From Pyxidicoccus trucidator (GTDB lineage Bacteria > Myxococcota > Myxococcia > Myxococcales > Myxococcaceae): a stretch of 64,000 nt of DNA. Below are positions 52,008 to 62,400 of the stretch, one piece after another. Each line of letters begins with the position of its first letter. Position 1 is the stretch's first letter. A program made the translations under genes and the position numbers. The notes under the pieces were generated by a model. The model saw only the letters and a program-made list of their open reading frames with translations, did no database searches and had not been told where the DNA came from. The stretch lies in contig NZ_JAAIXZ010000003.1 of NCBI RefSeq assembly GCF_010894435.1, forward strand, positions 738,909 to 802,908, given 5' to 3'.

Positions 52008-52883
52008 ATGATTCAGCTCCAGCGGCTCGAGGGCTTCTACCGGGTGGCGCGCGCGGAAGGGTACGCGCGGGCGGCGCGCTCATTCCCGTATCCGATAACG
52101 CAGCCCGGGGTGCACCAGCAGGTAAAACGTCTGGAGGACGAAGTCGGAGTGCCCCTCTTCGAGCGCGTGGGCAAGGACCGCGTGGTGCTCACGCCGGAGG
52201 GCCGCGCGCTGTATGCGCACGTGGCCCCGTTCCTGGAGGCGCTGGACACCGTGGTGCAGTCCCTCCAGAAGGGCGAGGTGGGCGGCACGCTGCGAGTCCA
52301 CGCCTCCGGCCACGTGCTGCGGCACCTGCTGCCCGGGTGGCTGCGGCGGCTCCAGGCGAAGCGGCCGGACATCGAGGTGGCCCTCTTCGAGTCCAAGACA
52401 CCCGCGCTGGACGTGCTGCGCTCGGGCGACACGGACCTGGTCGTGGACCACCTGCCGGAAATCCCAGACGACGTGGAGGCGCGGGAGGTGGGGCGCACGT
52501 ACCCGTTCCTCGTGCTGCCCTCGCACCACCCGCAGGCGAAGAGCCCGAAGGTGCGGCTGGAGCAGCTGCGCGACGACGCGTTCATCGCCTACAGCACGGA
52601 CCGGCACCTGCGGGAGCTCCAGCTCGCGGAGCTGGCGCGGGCGGGGGTGAAGCCGAAGCGGCTGCACGCGGCGGACTCGTCGGAGACCATCCTCGGCTTC
52701 GTGGCGGCGGGGCTGGGGTACTCGCTGCTGGCGTCGCTGCTGCCCGGCGGGCCTCGCGAGGCGGGGGTGGTGGCCCGGCCGCTGCCCGGCTCGGGCACGG
52801 GCTCCATCCACGCCGCGTGGCGGAAGTCGGCTGCCCGCAGCCCGCTGCTCCAGGCCGCGCTGGCCCTGGCCCCGAAGCCGTAG
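52008..52883 (+). CDS. LysR-family transcriptional regulator
   Basis: The 291-residue protein has the N-terminal winged HTH (LEGFYRVARAEGYARAARSF, QPGVHQQVKRLEDEVGVPLF, LTPEGRALYAHV) and a two-lobed periplasmic-binding-protein-like effector domain from about 90 (GTLRVHASGHVLRHLLPGW). ATG 52008 follows GGAG. It is divergent from the yiaA-like gene, with a palindrome in between, the standard arrangement for a LysR regulator and its target. The effector is unknown. Confidence 0.9.
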   Translation: MIQLQRLEGFYRVARAEGYARAARSFPYPITQPGVHQQVKRLEDEVGVPLFERVGKDRVVLTPEGRALYAHVAPFLEALDTVVQSLQKGEVGGTLRVHASGHVLRHLLPGWLRRLQAKRPDIEVALFESKTPALDVLRSGDTDLVVDHLPEIPDDVEAREVGRTYPFLVLPSHHPQAKSPKVRLEQLRDDAFIAYSTDRHLRELQLAELARAGVKPKRLHAADSSETILGFVAAGLGYSLLASLLPGGPREAGVVARPLPGSGTGSIHAAWRKSAARSPLLQAALALAPKP

Positions 52884-52971
52884 CCCCTTCAAACGCCGAC
52901 GGGGCCCCGTGCCCGTCCTGGTGGACGGAACCCGGAGCCCCGAGGGGACTTCCATCAGACCGCGGTGACGA

Positions 52972-53667
52972 CTAGCGGTGCTGGTGGATGGACATGATGG
53001 GGTAGTTCATCGAGCTGATGGTGATGCGCTGCGAGCCGTCCGAGTTGACGTTGTTGGAGCCGATGAACTGGGCCTTGCCGTCCTTCCAGCCCGCGAACAT
53101 CACCACGTGCTGGCCGCCCGGCGTCTTCATGGACACCACGTCACCGGGCTTCGCGTCCTGCAGGGACACGCGCTTGAAGTCCGGGTCCGCGTCCAGCTTG
53201 CGCTGCAGGCCCATCACGGAGTTGTCGTGCTGGCCGTTGGTGATGAGGCCCGCCTGCTCGAGGCACGCGGAGACGAAGTTGGCGCAGTTGACGTTGTTGG
53301 GGACCCAGTCCTCCATGTCGCTGCCCACGCCGCCCTTCTCCATCTTCAGCGAGCCCGCGTTCTTGCCCAGGTGCGACTTGGCGATGTCGAACGCGCTGCC
53401 CGTGGGGGCGTTGCCACCGTTGACGCCCGTGGTCTGCTGCGCGCCCGAGCTGCCCGTGGTTCCGCCCGTGGAGCCGCCCGGCTTGCCGCCGCCCGTCTTC
53501 CCCGGCTCGAAGCTGTCCTTGGAGCCCGGGATGTTCAGGGACTTGCCGGTATAGATGAGGTCCGCGTTCTTGATCTGCGGATTGGCCTTCATCAGCGCGC
53601 CGACGCTGGTGCCGTACTTGCGGGCGATGCCAGAGAGGGTGTCACCCGACTGAATGCGGTAGCTCAT
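52972..53667 (-). CDS. LysM-CHAP (NlpC/P60-like) cell-wall hydrolase
   Basis: The 231-residue protein starts with one LysM domain (SYRIQSGDTLSGIARKYGTS, 2-48) for peptidoglycan binding. A Gly/Ser/Thr-rich linker (about 55-90) follows, then a Cys-His peptidase fold with VNCANFVSACLEQAG (catalytic Cys near 135) and GGQHVVMFAGW (His near 190). There is no signal peptide from the start chosen (MSYRIQ, GGAGA 8 bases upstream); a longer in-frame N-terminus also lacks one. It may be exported by another route or act during development. It converges on the LysR gene; the gap 52884-52971 has a small ACGGGGCCCCGT palindrome. Confidence 0.82.
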   Translation of the reverse strand: MSYRIQSGDTLSGIARKYGTSVGALMKANPQIKNADLIYTGKSLNIPGSKDSFEPGKTGGGKPGGSTGGTTGSSGAQQTTGVNGGNAPTGSAFDIAKSHLGKNAGSLKMEKGGVGSDMEDWVPNNVNCANFVSACLEQAGLITNGQHDNSVMGLQRKLDADPDFKRVSLQDAKPGDVVSMKTPGGQHVVMFAGWKDGKAQFIGSNNVNSDGSQRITISSMNYPIMSIHQHR

Positions 53668-53867
53668 GAGAGGGTCTCCGAAGGAACACGGTGACGCGGG
53701 GGCGTCACGGGTGGGACGTGCACTGATTCTCGGGGAACGAGACAGGAAGTTGCGCACCCCCTGCGTTTTTTACCTACAGCCCTGGGGACACCCCCTCCCA
53801 GTGAGGGCTCCCCCCGAGTGGAGGGGGGCCCCTCCCGGGCGGGCTCGGACGTCCCTACCGTGGGGGC

Positions 53868-54419
53868 ATGAGCGAGCCATTCCGGAAGCTGAACCTGGAC
53901 TGGGTGCTGCCCTCGCTGGCGGTGGGGGGGCGCTTCCCCATCGAGGCCGCGGAGCACCTCGCGAAGAAGCTCGGCATCCGCCACGTGGTGGACGTGCGGG
54001 TGGAGGCGCGTGACGACGAGCAGGTCCTGCGCGAGCACGGCATCACCCTGCTGCACCTGCCCACGGAGGACATGCGGGCCATCCGCGGCGACATGCTCGA
54101 CGACGGCGTCGCGTGGGTGACGGAAGTCCTGGGGCAGGGGCACAAGGTCTACATCCACTGCGAGCACGGGGTGGGGCGCAGCGCGCTGCTGGCGCTGTGC
54201 TGCATGGTGGCGCTGGGGCACCCGCCCCTGGAGGCGCTCTCACTGGCGAAGCAGCGGCGCTGGCAGGTGGCGCCCAGCCCCGCGCAGCTCCGCACCTTCC
54301 TGGCGTGGGTGGAAGGCTGGCGCCAGCGCCACGGGCTGACGTGGACGGTGCCCACGCTCCAGGCGCTGGCCGACATCGCCTACAGCCACCTGAAGAACCC
54401 GCCGCCCGCCGACGACTGA
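53868..54419 (+). CDS. Dual-specificity protein phosphatase
   Basis: The 183-residue protein has the Cys-based phosphatase signature IHCEHGVGRSALLAL (HCx5R, about 101-115). An upstream general-acid Asp is present in LLHLPTEDMRA, and the N-terminal VLPSLAVGGRFP is typical of the family. It probably removes phosphate from Ser/Thr/Tyr residues and so may oppose the many eukaryote-like kinases of this lineage, including the one at 15247-16797. It stands alone, divergent from the LysM gene across a 200-base gap with no other gene seen. Confidence 0.88.
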   Translation: MSEPFRKLNLDWVLPSLAVGGRFPIEAAEHLAKKLGIRHVVDVRVEARDDEQVLREHGITLLHLPTEDMRAIRGDMLDDGVAWVTEVLGQGHKVYIHCEHGVGRSALLALCCMVALGHPPLEALSLAKQRRWQVAPSPAQLRTFLAWVEGWRQRHGLTWTVPTLQALADIAYSHLKNPPPADD

Positions 54420-54521
54420 GCTGGGGCCCGCCCGCGGCTGTGCGGAGCCCCTCCGCGAGCGGTGGAGGCGCGCGGGGAGGCCGAGCGCGGACCCGCATAT
54501 ATAAGGATACGGGGCCCGGCC

Positions 54522-56837
54522 TCACCGGGCCTGCGAGGAAGGCCGGCGCGGCAGCGTCACCGTGAAGGTGGTGCCCTGGGACGGCAGGGACGTCACGGTG
54601 ATGCCGCCGCCGTGCGCGCGGACAATCTGGTCGACGATGTAGAGCCCCAGGCCCACGCTGCGGCTCGACGTGCCGCTGGTGACGCCGCGCTGCATCGGCT
54701 GGAAGAGCCGGGGCAGCACCTCGTCGGGGATGGCGTCGCCGGTGTTGTGCACCTCCAGCACCACGTCCTGGGCATCGCCGCGCGTGGCCACCCGCACCGG
54801 GCTGTCCGGGGGGCTGTAGCTGAGCGCGTTGCCCAGCAGGTTGCCCACCAGCTGCGCCAGCCGGTCCGCGTCCCACGAGCCCTGACCGTCTCCTTGCTGC
54901 TCCACCTGGAGCTCGCGCTCGGAGTGGGACACCTGGATTTCGTCCAGCACCTGTCGGGTGAAGGCGTGGAAGTCCATGGGCCGGGGCCGCATGGGCAGGC
55001 CGCCGCCGAGGCGCGCCTGGGTGAAGTCGAGCAGGTCGCGAATCAGCCGGTTCGCCCGCTCGGCGGAGGCGAGGATGCGGTTCAGCGGCTGGCGCTGCCG
55101 CTCGTCCAGGTCCGAGCGCCGCAGCAGCGTCCCGGCGGACAGGGTGATGGCGCTGATGGGGTTGCGCAAATCATGCGAGACGATGCCGAGGAGCTGCTGC
55201 TCGAACCCGGTGCGCCTGCGCGTCTCCTGCTCCAGCGCCCGGCGCTGCCGGATGTCCCGGGCGATGCAGCCGAGGAAGAGCGGCTCGCGCGTCTTCGGGT
55301 CCAGGATGCCGAGCGTGTTCACATCCATGTCGATGCGCTCGCCCGTCTGGAAGTGGACGAGCTGTCCTTCGAACTGGAGGGACTCGCCCCGCAGCATCCC
55401 CGGGAGGATGCGGACGATGGTCTCCATCGCCTCAGGGGACCAGCAGTCCTGGATGGAGGTGCGGGGCACGTCCGCTTCGCTCACCCCCAGGAGCGTCCGT
55501 CCGGCGGGATTCACATAGGCGAGGCGCTGGTCGGGAGAGGCGATGGCGATGAAGTCGCTGCTGCTCTCCACGAGCGCGAAGAAGTTCTGCCGCTCTGCCT
55601 CCAGGCGCTTGCGCTCGGTGATGTCTCGGAAGAAGACGATGGCCGCGATGATGTTCCCCCGGGCATCGCGCGCCGGCCCGTAGTGCACCTCCACCATGCC
55701 GCGGCTGCCATCGCCGAAGACGTAGTGGAGCTCCTCGCCGTGGGCCTCCAGGCCCTTCAGGGCGCGCAGGAGGGGGTAGTCCTCGGTGGGGATGGGCGTG
55801 CCGTCCGGCCGGACGATGGGCCACTGGTGGTAGTCCTCCGGCTGGGTGGTGGGGTGGGGCGGGTGCTGCAGCTCGGTCGCGATGCGCTTGTTGGCCAGGA
55901 CGACGCGGCCGGCGGCGTCGGCGATGGCCACCGCCATGGGGGCATTCTCCAGCACGGCGTGGAGGCGGGCCTGCTCCTCCTCCACCGTGCGCCGCGCCCG
56001 CACCTGGTCCGTCACGTCCACCGCCTGGATGCAGATGCCGTCCACCGTCCGGTCCGGCGCGAGCGTGGGCTGGAAGACGAAGTTGAGGAAGCGGTCCTCC
56101 AGGTGGCCGGTGCCCTCGCGGTTCAAGCGGACGACCACCTCGTTGGCGATGAAGGGCTCGCCCGTGGCGTAGACGCGGTCCAGCACCTCGAAGAAGCCCT
56201 GCTCCTGGATTTCGGGCAGGGCCTCCCGGATGGTCTTCCCTACCACGTCACGGCCGACCAGCCGGACGTAGCCCGCGTTGGCGTAGTCGTAGACGTGGCC
56301 TGGGCCGCGCAGCACGGCGATGGCCGCGGGGGCGTGCTCCATCAGCGCGTGCAGGTCCGTGCGCGCACGCGCGGACCGCTGGAGCGCATGCAGCTCGCCG
56401 CGGTCCTGTTCGCCACGCCGGGTGAGGCGCACCACCTCCGTCACGTCCTCCACCTGGTGCAGCAGGTAGCGCACCTGGCCGTCCTCGGAGAGCACGGGGG
56501 TGTTGGTGGGGCTCCAGTGGCGCTCCTCGAAGCCGCCCCCGGCGCTGTCGGGCCGGGGGATGTCGTACTTCTGCAGGGCCATGACGTCGGGCGCCCGGGT
56601 GGCCAGCACCCGCTCCAGCGAGGCGCGCAGGTTGTGGACGCCCATGGCCAGCGGGTCCGCCGGGTTGTCCGGGAACACGTCGAAGAGGCCCCGGCCGATG
56701 ACGTCCTCGCGGCGCGTCATCGTCGCCCGGAGGTACGCATCCGTGACGGCGAGGATGGTGAAGGCCGGCTCCGGTGCGAGGGCGACATGGAGGCCCGGGC
56801 TCTTCTCGAAGAGAAGCTGGAAGTCGGGGAGTGACAC
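54522..56837 (-). CDS. PAS-domain sensor histidine kinase
   Basis: The 771-residue cytoplasmic kinase has four PAS domains in a row (about 5-135, 150-270, 285-405 and 415-535). Recognisable PAS pieces are PAFTILAVTDAYLRAT, HAPAAIAVLRGPGHVYDYAN, NAPMAVAIADAAGRVVLANK and SSSDFIAIASPDQRLAYVN. The transmitter follows: H-box LGIVSHDLRNPISAI (His near 555), N-box LVGNLLGNALSYS and G2 SVGLGLYIVDQIV. No receiver domain is attached and no regulator is adjacent. I took GTG 56837 (VSLPDFQLLF) with GGAGA just before it; longer versions overlap the divergent gene's leader. Confidence 0.88.
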   Translation of the reverse strand: MSLPDFQLLFEKSPGLHVALAPEPAFTILAVTDAYLRATMTRREDVIGRGLFDVFPDNPADPLAMGVHNLRASLERVLATRAPDVMALQKYDIPRPDSAGGGFEERHWSPTNTPVLSEDGQVRYLLHQVEDVTEVVRLTRRGEQDRGELHALQRSARARTDLHALMEHAPAAIAVLRGPGHVYDYANAGYVRLVGRDVVGKTIREALPEIQEQGFFEVLDRVYATGEPFIANEVVVRLNREGTGHLEDRFLNFVFQPTLAPDRTVDGICIQAVDVTDQVRARRTVEEEQARLHAVLENAPMAVAIADAAGRVVLANKRIATELQHPPHPTTQPEDYHQWPIVRPDGTPIPTEDYPLLRALKGLEAHGEELHYVFGDGSRGMVEVHYGPARDARGNIIAAIVFFRDITERKRLEAERQNFFALVESSSDFIAIASPDQRLAYVNPAGRTLLGVSEADVPRTSIQDCWSPEAMETIVRILPGMLRGESLQFEGQLVHFQTGERIDMDVNTLGILDPKTREPLFLGCIARDIRQRRALEQETRRRTGFEQQLLGIVSHDLRNPISAITLSAGTLLRRSDLDERQRQPLNRILASAERANRLIRDLLDFTQARLGGGLPMRPRPMDFHAFTRQVLDEIQVSHSERELQVEQQGDGQGSWDADRLAQLVGNLLGNALSYSPPDSPVRVATRGDAQDVVLEVHNTGDAIPDEVLPRLFQPMQRGVTSGTSSRSVGLGLYIVDQIVRAHGGGITVTSLPSQGTTFTVTLPRRPSSQAR

Positions 56838-56928
56838 GGGTCTCCGGCGGGACGGCCGTGGTGAGGGGAGAGGACAGTCTACGCCAAGAGGCTTGAACAG
56901 GATGGGTGGGTCCGCGCATGGTGCCGGG

Positions 56929-58032
56929 GTGAGCACCATTCCCCATCCCGACTTCTCGGCCGCGCGGTTCTCCCAGTGCCCGGACGCGCGCTTCCAGCCC
57001 GCTCCCTCGGACGGTGTCCTGCCAGAGGGCTTCTTCTCCACCACCAACCTGCCCACCTACGTGCGCGTGGGCGGCGCCTGGCGCATGCCCCGCGAGCCGC
57101 GCATGGACAGCGCGCTGGTGCTGGACGCGCAGGGCGAATTGTGGGCGCGCGAGGGCCGCCGCGTGCGCGCGGGCGAGCGCGTGGTGGTGGGCCACGCGGA
57201 GGACGGCAGCCAGGGCGTGTACGTGAACATGGCCTACCTCACCGAGGGCGGTGAGGGAGAGTTCAAGTTCATGACGAGCGAGGTGTCGCGCGAGAAGCCC
57301 ATCGACTACTCGCACATGGCGCGGCTGCTGGTGGAGGAGCGCGAGCGCGGCGGCTACCCGGTATGGGTGACGGGGCCGGCGCTGGTGCACTCGCGGGCGC
57401 GCGCGGACATGACGTGGTTCATCGCCAACGGCTTCGTGGGCGCGCTGCTGGCGGGCAACGCGGTGGCGGTGCACGACATCGAGGCGTCCATCTTCGGCAC
57501 CACGCTGGGGATGAGCGGCTCCGGCGAGGCCACGTCCGGCGGCCACGGCCTGCACATGCGCGCCATCAACAAGGTGCGCGCGGCGGGCTCGATTGCGAAG
57601 GCGGTGGAGGCCGGGGTGATTACCAACGGCATCATGCACGCGTGCGTGGTGCACCAGGTGCCCTTCGTGCTGACGGGCTCCATCCGCGACGACGGGCCGC
57701 TGCCGGATGTCATCACGGACAATCTGGTCGCGCAGGACGCCATGCGCCGTCACGCGGTGAAGACCACCATGGCGGTGATGATTGCCACCGCGCTGCACGC
57801 CATCGCCACCGGGAACATGCTGCCGGCGTTCGTCGTGGAGAAGGACGGTGGGCTGCGCGAGCTGCCCACCATCTGCGTGGACTCGTCCGAGTTCGTGGTG
57901 AGCAAGCTGAAGGACCGCGGCACGCACCAGGCCTTTGGCGTGGTGACGAACGCGCAGGACTTCATGCACATCCTGCGAATCTACGTGGAGCGCGAGCTGG
58001 CGGCGCGCGGCACGGCTCCCAAGGGGGCCTGA
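56929..58032 (+). CDS. TIGR00300/LOR-SDH family protein (ornithine cyclodeaminase-type)
   Basis: The 367-residue protein matches the TIGR00300 family. The N-terminal beta domain (to about 120) contains LPTYVRVGGAW. The C-terminal NAD-binding half has VTGPALVHSRARADMTW, LLAGNAVAVHDIEASIFGT, GHGLHMRAINKVRAAGSI, VPFVLTGSIRDDGPLPDVIT and TICVDSSEFVVSKLKDRG. Archaeal and cyanobacterial relatives (ArgZ/AgrE) include an NAD-dependent ornithine cyclodeaminase making proline from ornithine, so that activity is the best guess. The start is uncertain (GTG 56929 or ATG 56902). It is divergent from the PAS kinase and followed by a strong hairpin. Confidence 0.85.
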   Translation: MSTIPHPDFSAARFSQCPDARFQPAPSDGVLPEGFFSTTNLPTYVRVGGAWRMPREPRMDSALVLDAQGELWAREGRRVRAGERVVVGHAEDGSQGVYVNMAYLTEGGEGEFKFMTSEVSREKPIDYSHMARLLVEERERGGYPVWVTGPALVHSRARADMTWFIANGFVGALLAGNAVAVHDIEASIFGTTLGMSGSGEATSGGHGLHMRAINKVRAAGSIAKAVEAGVITNGIMHACVVHQVPFVLTGSIRDDGPLPDVITDNLVAQDAMRRHAVKTTMAVMIATALHAIATGNMLPAFVVEKDGGLRELPTICVDSSEFVVSKLKDRGTHQAFGVVTNAQDFMHILRIYVERELAARGTAPKGA

Positions 58033-58039
58033 GGGCCGC

Positions 58040-58070
58040 CACGGACAGGGCGGAGTGCGCCCTGTCCGTG
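58040..58070. terminator. Bidirectional hairpin terminator
   Basis: A perfect 13-bp stem, CACGGACAGGGCG (58040-58052) with CGCCCTGTCCGTG (58058-58070), closes a 5-base loop. It lies exactly between the stops of the convergent TIGR00300 and Cys-rich lipoprotein genes. There is no T-run on either side. Confidence 0.7.
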
Positions 58071-58089
58071 AAGCACGTACGACGCGGGC

Positions 58090-59313
58090 TCAGCCGCAGG
58101 ACGGGGCGCCCACGGGCCGGCAGGTGCCGTCCACGCAGACGCCGGAGGTGTAGCAGGCGTCGGGGTCCGCGCACGGCTCACCCAGGCGCACGGTGGCCAC
58201 GCACGTCTTGGTGGTGTTCGAGCACGTGAGGAACGCCCCACACAGCCGCTCCGTGCAGGACTCGCCCTCGCGGGCCGCGGGCTGGCACGTGCCCCACACG
58301 CCATCCATGGGCTGCGCGCCGATGCAGTTCATGGTGTCTTCGCACTCGAAGGCGTTGCGGCAGGCCGCGCCCGCCTCGCGCCTGGGGCGGCAGGTGCCGG
58401 GCTGGCCGTTTTCGCCATCGCAGAACAGCTCATCGCGGCACTCCAGGGTGCCGAAGCGGCCGGTGCCGGGGGCCGTGCAGGCCGCGCCCTCGCCCTGGGC
58501 CTTCTGGCAGCGGCCGTCCCGGCAGTACAGGGACCAGCCACACCGGGGGCCGTGGTAGTCATCACACGTCTCGCCCTCGGTGCTCACGCGCCTGCACGTG
58601 CCGTGGGGGGCGGTGGTCGTTTCGCACCAGGTGCCCTGGTCACAGATGCCCAGCAGTACGCCGCCCCGGACGCCACAGCTGGTCCCCTCGCCTCCGGCCT
58701 TCAGACACCTCCCGCCGGTCAGGGTGGTGCCCGGAATCAGGGCGGTGCCCGGCGGGCAGGCGTCGAACGCGGTGTCGGGATGAGTGACGGTGCCCCGCTT
58801 GCACACGCCGCCGCAGCTCGAGGTCGTCACGTCGCAGTACGCGCCGTCACTGCACTCGGTGCTCCACTGGCAGGCCTCGCCATCCGCGACCTGCCCCTGG
58901 AGGAAGCGGCACTGCAGGTCGTACTCGATGCCCCGGTTCAGCATGGGCAGGCTCAGGGGGGAGTCCTCACAGCTCCCTTCCCGGAGGGCCAGCACGCACT
59001 GTCCGGCCACGTCCGCGTCGTAGCGGATGCGTCCCGAGGCGAGCGCGGCGTCGTACCGCGTCCCCAGCCCGACCTGCTGGACGAAGCCCCGGGACAGCTG
59101 CTGCTCCTGACAGCGCTCCCGGTCCTCGATGAGGCCACAGCGCGCATACCGCTCACAGAGGGCCTCGGCGGCCTTCGCATTGAAGTCCGCCCGCTCCACG
59201 GGGACGAGCGGCTCCACGACTTCGCCGCCGTCGTCGGTTCCGCCACATGCCGCCAGTCCCGCCCACATCACCGCCAGTACTGTCCGCCATTTATGCATTG
59301 CCTGCTCGCTCAT
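58090..59313 (-). CDS. Cys-rich lipoprotein, hypothetical
   Basis: The 407-residue product has a signal peptide with a lipobox (GLAACGG, Cys near 23). It then has a helical segment with AEALCERYARCGLIEDRERC, typical of myxobacterial lipoproteins with a CxxxxxC 'RYARC' motif. About eight Cys-rich EGF-like or dickkopf-like modules of 30-40 residues follow (GEACQWSTECSDGAYCD, GAACRNAFECEDTMNC, GEPCADPDACYTSGVC). These modules are common in secreted myxobacterial proteins and probably mediate binding on the cell surface. The true start could also be ATG 59298. Confidence 0.82.
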   Translation of the reverse strand: MSEQAMHKWRTVLAVMWAGLAACGGTDDGGEVVEPLVPVERADFNAKAAEALCERYARCGLIEDRERCQEQQLSRGFVQQVGLGTRYDAALASGRIRYDADVAGQCVLALREGSCEDSPLSLPMLNRGIEYDLQCRFLQGQVADGEACQWSTECSDGAYCDVTTSSCGGVCKRGTVTHPDTAFDACPPGTALIPGTTLTGGRCLKAGGEGTSCGVRGGVLLGICDQGTWCETTTAPHGTCRRVSTEGETCDDYHGPRCGWSLYCRDGRCQKAQGEGAACTAPGTGRFGTLECRDELFCDGENGQPGTCRPRREAGAACRNAFECEDTMNCIGAQPMDGVWGTCQPAAREGESCTERLCGAFLTCSNTTKTCVATVRLGEPCADPDACYTSGVCVDGTCRPVGAPSCG

Positions 59314-59466
59314 GGTGCCCGGGAGACGGACCGGCCCCGTCCTCCTGACGGAATACGGACCCAGGCCTCGTGTCTGGCTGGCGTGTCGCACAATCAGGGC
59401 CTGGAGCCGAGCGACGGCGGGTGAAGCGGAGGGACTCCGTCAGGAGCGCCCGGCTCCCGTGGGCCC

Positions 59467-62400
59467 TCAATGCGAGGGAGCCGGCGGAGACACCACGTCG
59501 CCAGCAGCGCTGACGGTCCGCCTCGCCTCGCCGCGCAGCTTCTGCATCAGCACATACAGGCCGGGGATGAAGACGAAGTTCACCACCGTGGACACGAGCA
59601 TGCCGCCGAACACGGCCGTGCCCAGCGAGTTGCGCGAAGCAGCACCCGCGCCCTGGGCCGTCATCAGCGGCACCACGCCGAGGAGGAAGGCAATCGACGT
59701 CATGAGGATGGGGCGCAGGCGGACCTCGGCCGCCTCCACCACCGCGTCGACGGCGCTCCTGCCGCCCTCGCGAAGCTGCTCCGCGAACTCGACGATGAGG
59801 ATGGCGTTCTTGCTGGCCAGGCCCACCAGCATGACGAGTCCCAATTGGCAGAACACGTCGTTGGAGAACCCGCGCAACAGCTGGAGGCCGAGCGCTCCCA
59901 TGATGGCCAGTGGCACGGAGAGGATGATGACCAGCGGCAGGCTGAAGCTCTCGTACTGCGCCGCGAGCACCAGGAACACGAACAGCAGGCCCAGGCCGAA
60001 CATGACCATCGTCTCCCCGCCGCTCTGCCGCTGCTCCAGGCTGATGCCTGTCCACTCCGCGTTCATGCCCTGCGGCAGGACCTGCTCGGCAAGGGACTCC
60101 ATCGTGTCCATCGCCTGACCCGAGGACACGCCCGGCGCGGGCTGACCACTGAGCTCCACCGCGCGGAAGAGGTTGTAGTGACGGATGACTTGCGCGGACA
60201 CCGTGGGCTCCACCTTCACCAGTGACTCCAGCGGAATCATGTCCCCGCTGTCGCTGCGCACGTAGAAGGCGCCGATGTCCCGCGGGCTGTCGCGGAACTG
60301 CTGCTCAGCCTGGACGTAGACGCGGTAGGTGCGGTTCGCGTAGTTGAAGTCGTTGACGTACTGGCTGCCCATGTAGACCTGCATCGTGCTGAAGATCTGC
60401 TCGATGGGGACTCCCAGCGCCTTGGCCTTCTGCCGGTCCACCTCCACGTCCAGCAGTGGAGTGTCTGCGTTGAAGCCGGTGAAGACGCCGCGCAGCTGAC
60501 TGTCCTCGTTGCTCCTGGTCATCAGCGCATGAACGGCGGTGGCAAGCTGGTCCAGTGAGTGGGTGCCGGCGATGTCCTCGACGATGAACTGGAAGCCGCC
60601 GACACTGCCCACGCCGCGGATGGCCGGAGGCTGCAAGGGCATTACCCGCGCGCCGTCGATGCGGCCGAGCGGCCCGCGCAGTCGCTCCACCAGCGCGGCC
60701 ACCGACTGGTCCTTCCCCGGCCGCTCCTCCCACGGCTTCAGCGGCACGAAGATGCTGGCCATGTTGGGGCCCGTGCCCTGGGGGGAGAACCCTCCGTTGG
60801 CGAAGATGGCGCGCACCTCCGGCTGCGCCTTCAGCACCGCCTCCACCTGCTCCATCACCTTCTCCGTCTGGGCCAGCGCCGTCCCCTCAGGCCCCTGCAC
60901 GGAAACCATGAGGTAGCCCTGGTCCTCGTCGGGAATGAAGCCCTTGGGCGTTGCCCAGACGAGCGCCACCGTGGCGCCGATGCACAGCAGGAACGCCGCC
61001 AGGATGATGACCGGGTGCTTCAGCAGCCTGCGCAGGTTCCGGCCGTATACGGCCCGCATCCCGTCGAGCGCCTTGTCCACCCAACGGAAGAGCACCCACT
61101 TCTCACCCTGGTGGTGCTGGAGCATCCGCGCGCTCAGCGCGGGCGTGAGGGTGAAGGCACAGAAGGTGGACAGGGCCACCGACGCGGCGATGGTGAGCGC
61201 GAACTGGCGGTAGATGGCGCCGGTGGTGCCGGGAAAGAGCGCCACGGGGACGAACACCGCCACCAGCACGATGGAGATGGCGATGACGGCGCCGGCCACC
61301 TCCTTCATGCCCTCGCGAGCGGCCTGCGCGGCCGACAGCTTCCGCTCCACCATGAGCCGCTCGATGTTCTCGATGACGACGATGGCGTCGTCCACCACCA
61401 GTCCCGTGGCCAGGGTGAGGCCGAAGAGGGTGAGGGTGTTGATGGAGAAGCCCATCAACTGGACGAAGGCGAAGGTGCCCACCAGCGAGACGGGAAGGGT
61501 GAGCGCGGTGATGAGCACGCTGCGCCAGCCGTGCAGGAACAGGAAGATGACGAGGATGACGAGGACAATCGCCTCCACCAGCGTCCGGAGCACCTCGTGG
61601 ACGGTGGCGCGCACCGCGAGCGTGGTGTCCGTGCCCGTCTGGAACACCATTCCGGGCGGGAACTGCGCGGACAGCCGCTCCAGCTCCGCGTAGACGGCAT
61701 CACGCACGTCCAGCGCGTTGGCGGTGGGGAGCTGGAAGACGGCGATACCCACGGCCTGCTTCCCGCCGAAGCGCAGCAGCGTGCTGTAGTTCTCCGCGCC
61801 CATCTCCACGCGGCCCACGTCCTTCACACGGACGCTCTTGCCGTCGTTCTGGCGCATGAGGACGATGTCGCCGAACTCGTCCGGCTCCACCAGCCGGCCC
61901 CGGGCGCGCACCGCGAGCTGGTAGGGCTGGTCCTCCGCGGACGGCGGCTGGCCCACCTGGCCCGCGGCCACCTGGAGGTTCTGCTCCTGGAGCGCGCGCG
62001 TCACGTCCTGCGGGGTGAGCTTGCGCCGCGCCAGCTCCGTGGGGTCCAGCCACAGACGCATGGAGAACTTGCGCTCGCCGAAGATGCGCACCTCGCCCAC
62101 GCCGCGCACGCGCTTGATGGCGTCCTTGAGATTCACGTCGGCGTAGTTGCTGAGGAACTTCGCGTCATAGCGGTCGTCCGGGCTGAAGAGGGCCACGGAC
62201 AACAGAATCTGGCTGGAGGCCTTGTTGACGACGATGCCTGTCTGGTTCACCTGCCCGGGCAGGCGCGCGGCGGCTCGGCTGACGCGGTTCTGCACGTCGA
62301 CGGCGGCCACCTCGATGTCGCGCGTGGACTCGAAGGTGATGGTGATTTGGCTGGTGCCGTCATTGCTGCTGGTGGAGGTGATGTAGCGCATGCCCTCCAC

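Noticed and set aside
54497..54512. TATATAAGGATA as a promoter
   Set aside because: It lies just past the end of the PAS kinase gene and between convergent genes, with no downstream start codon it could serve. It was not listed.
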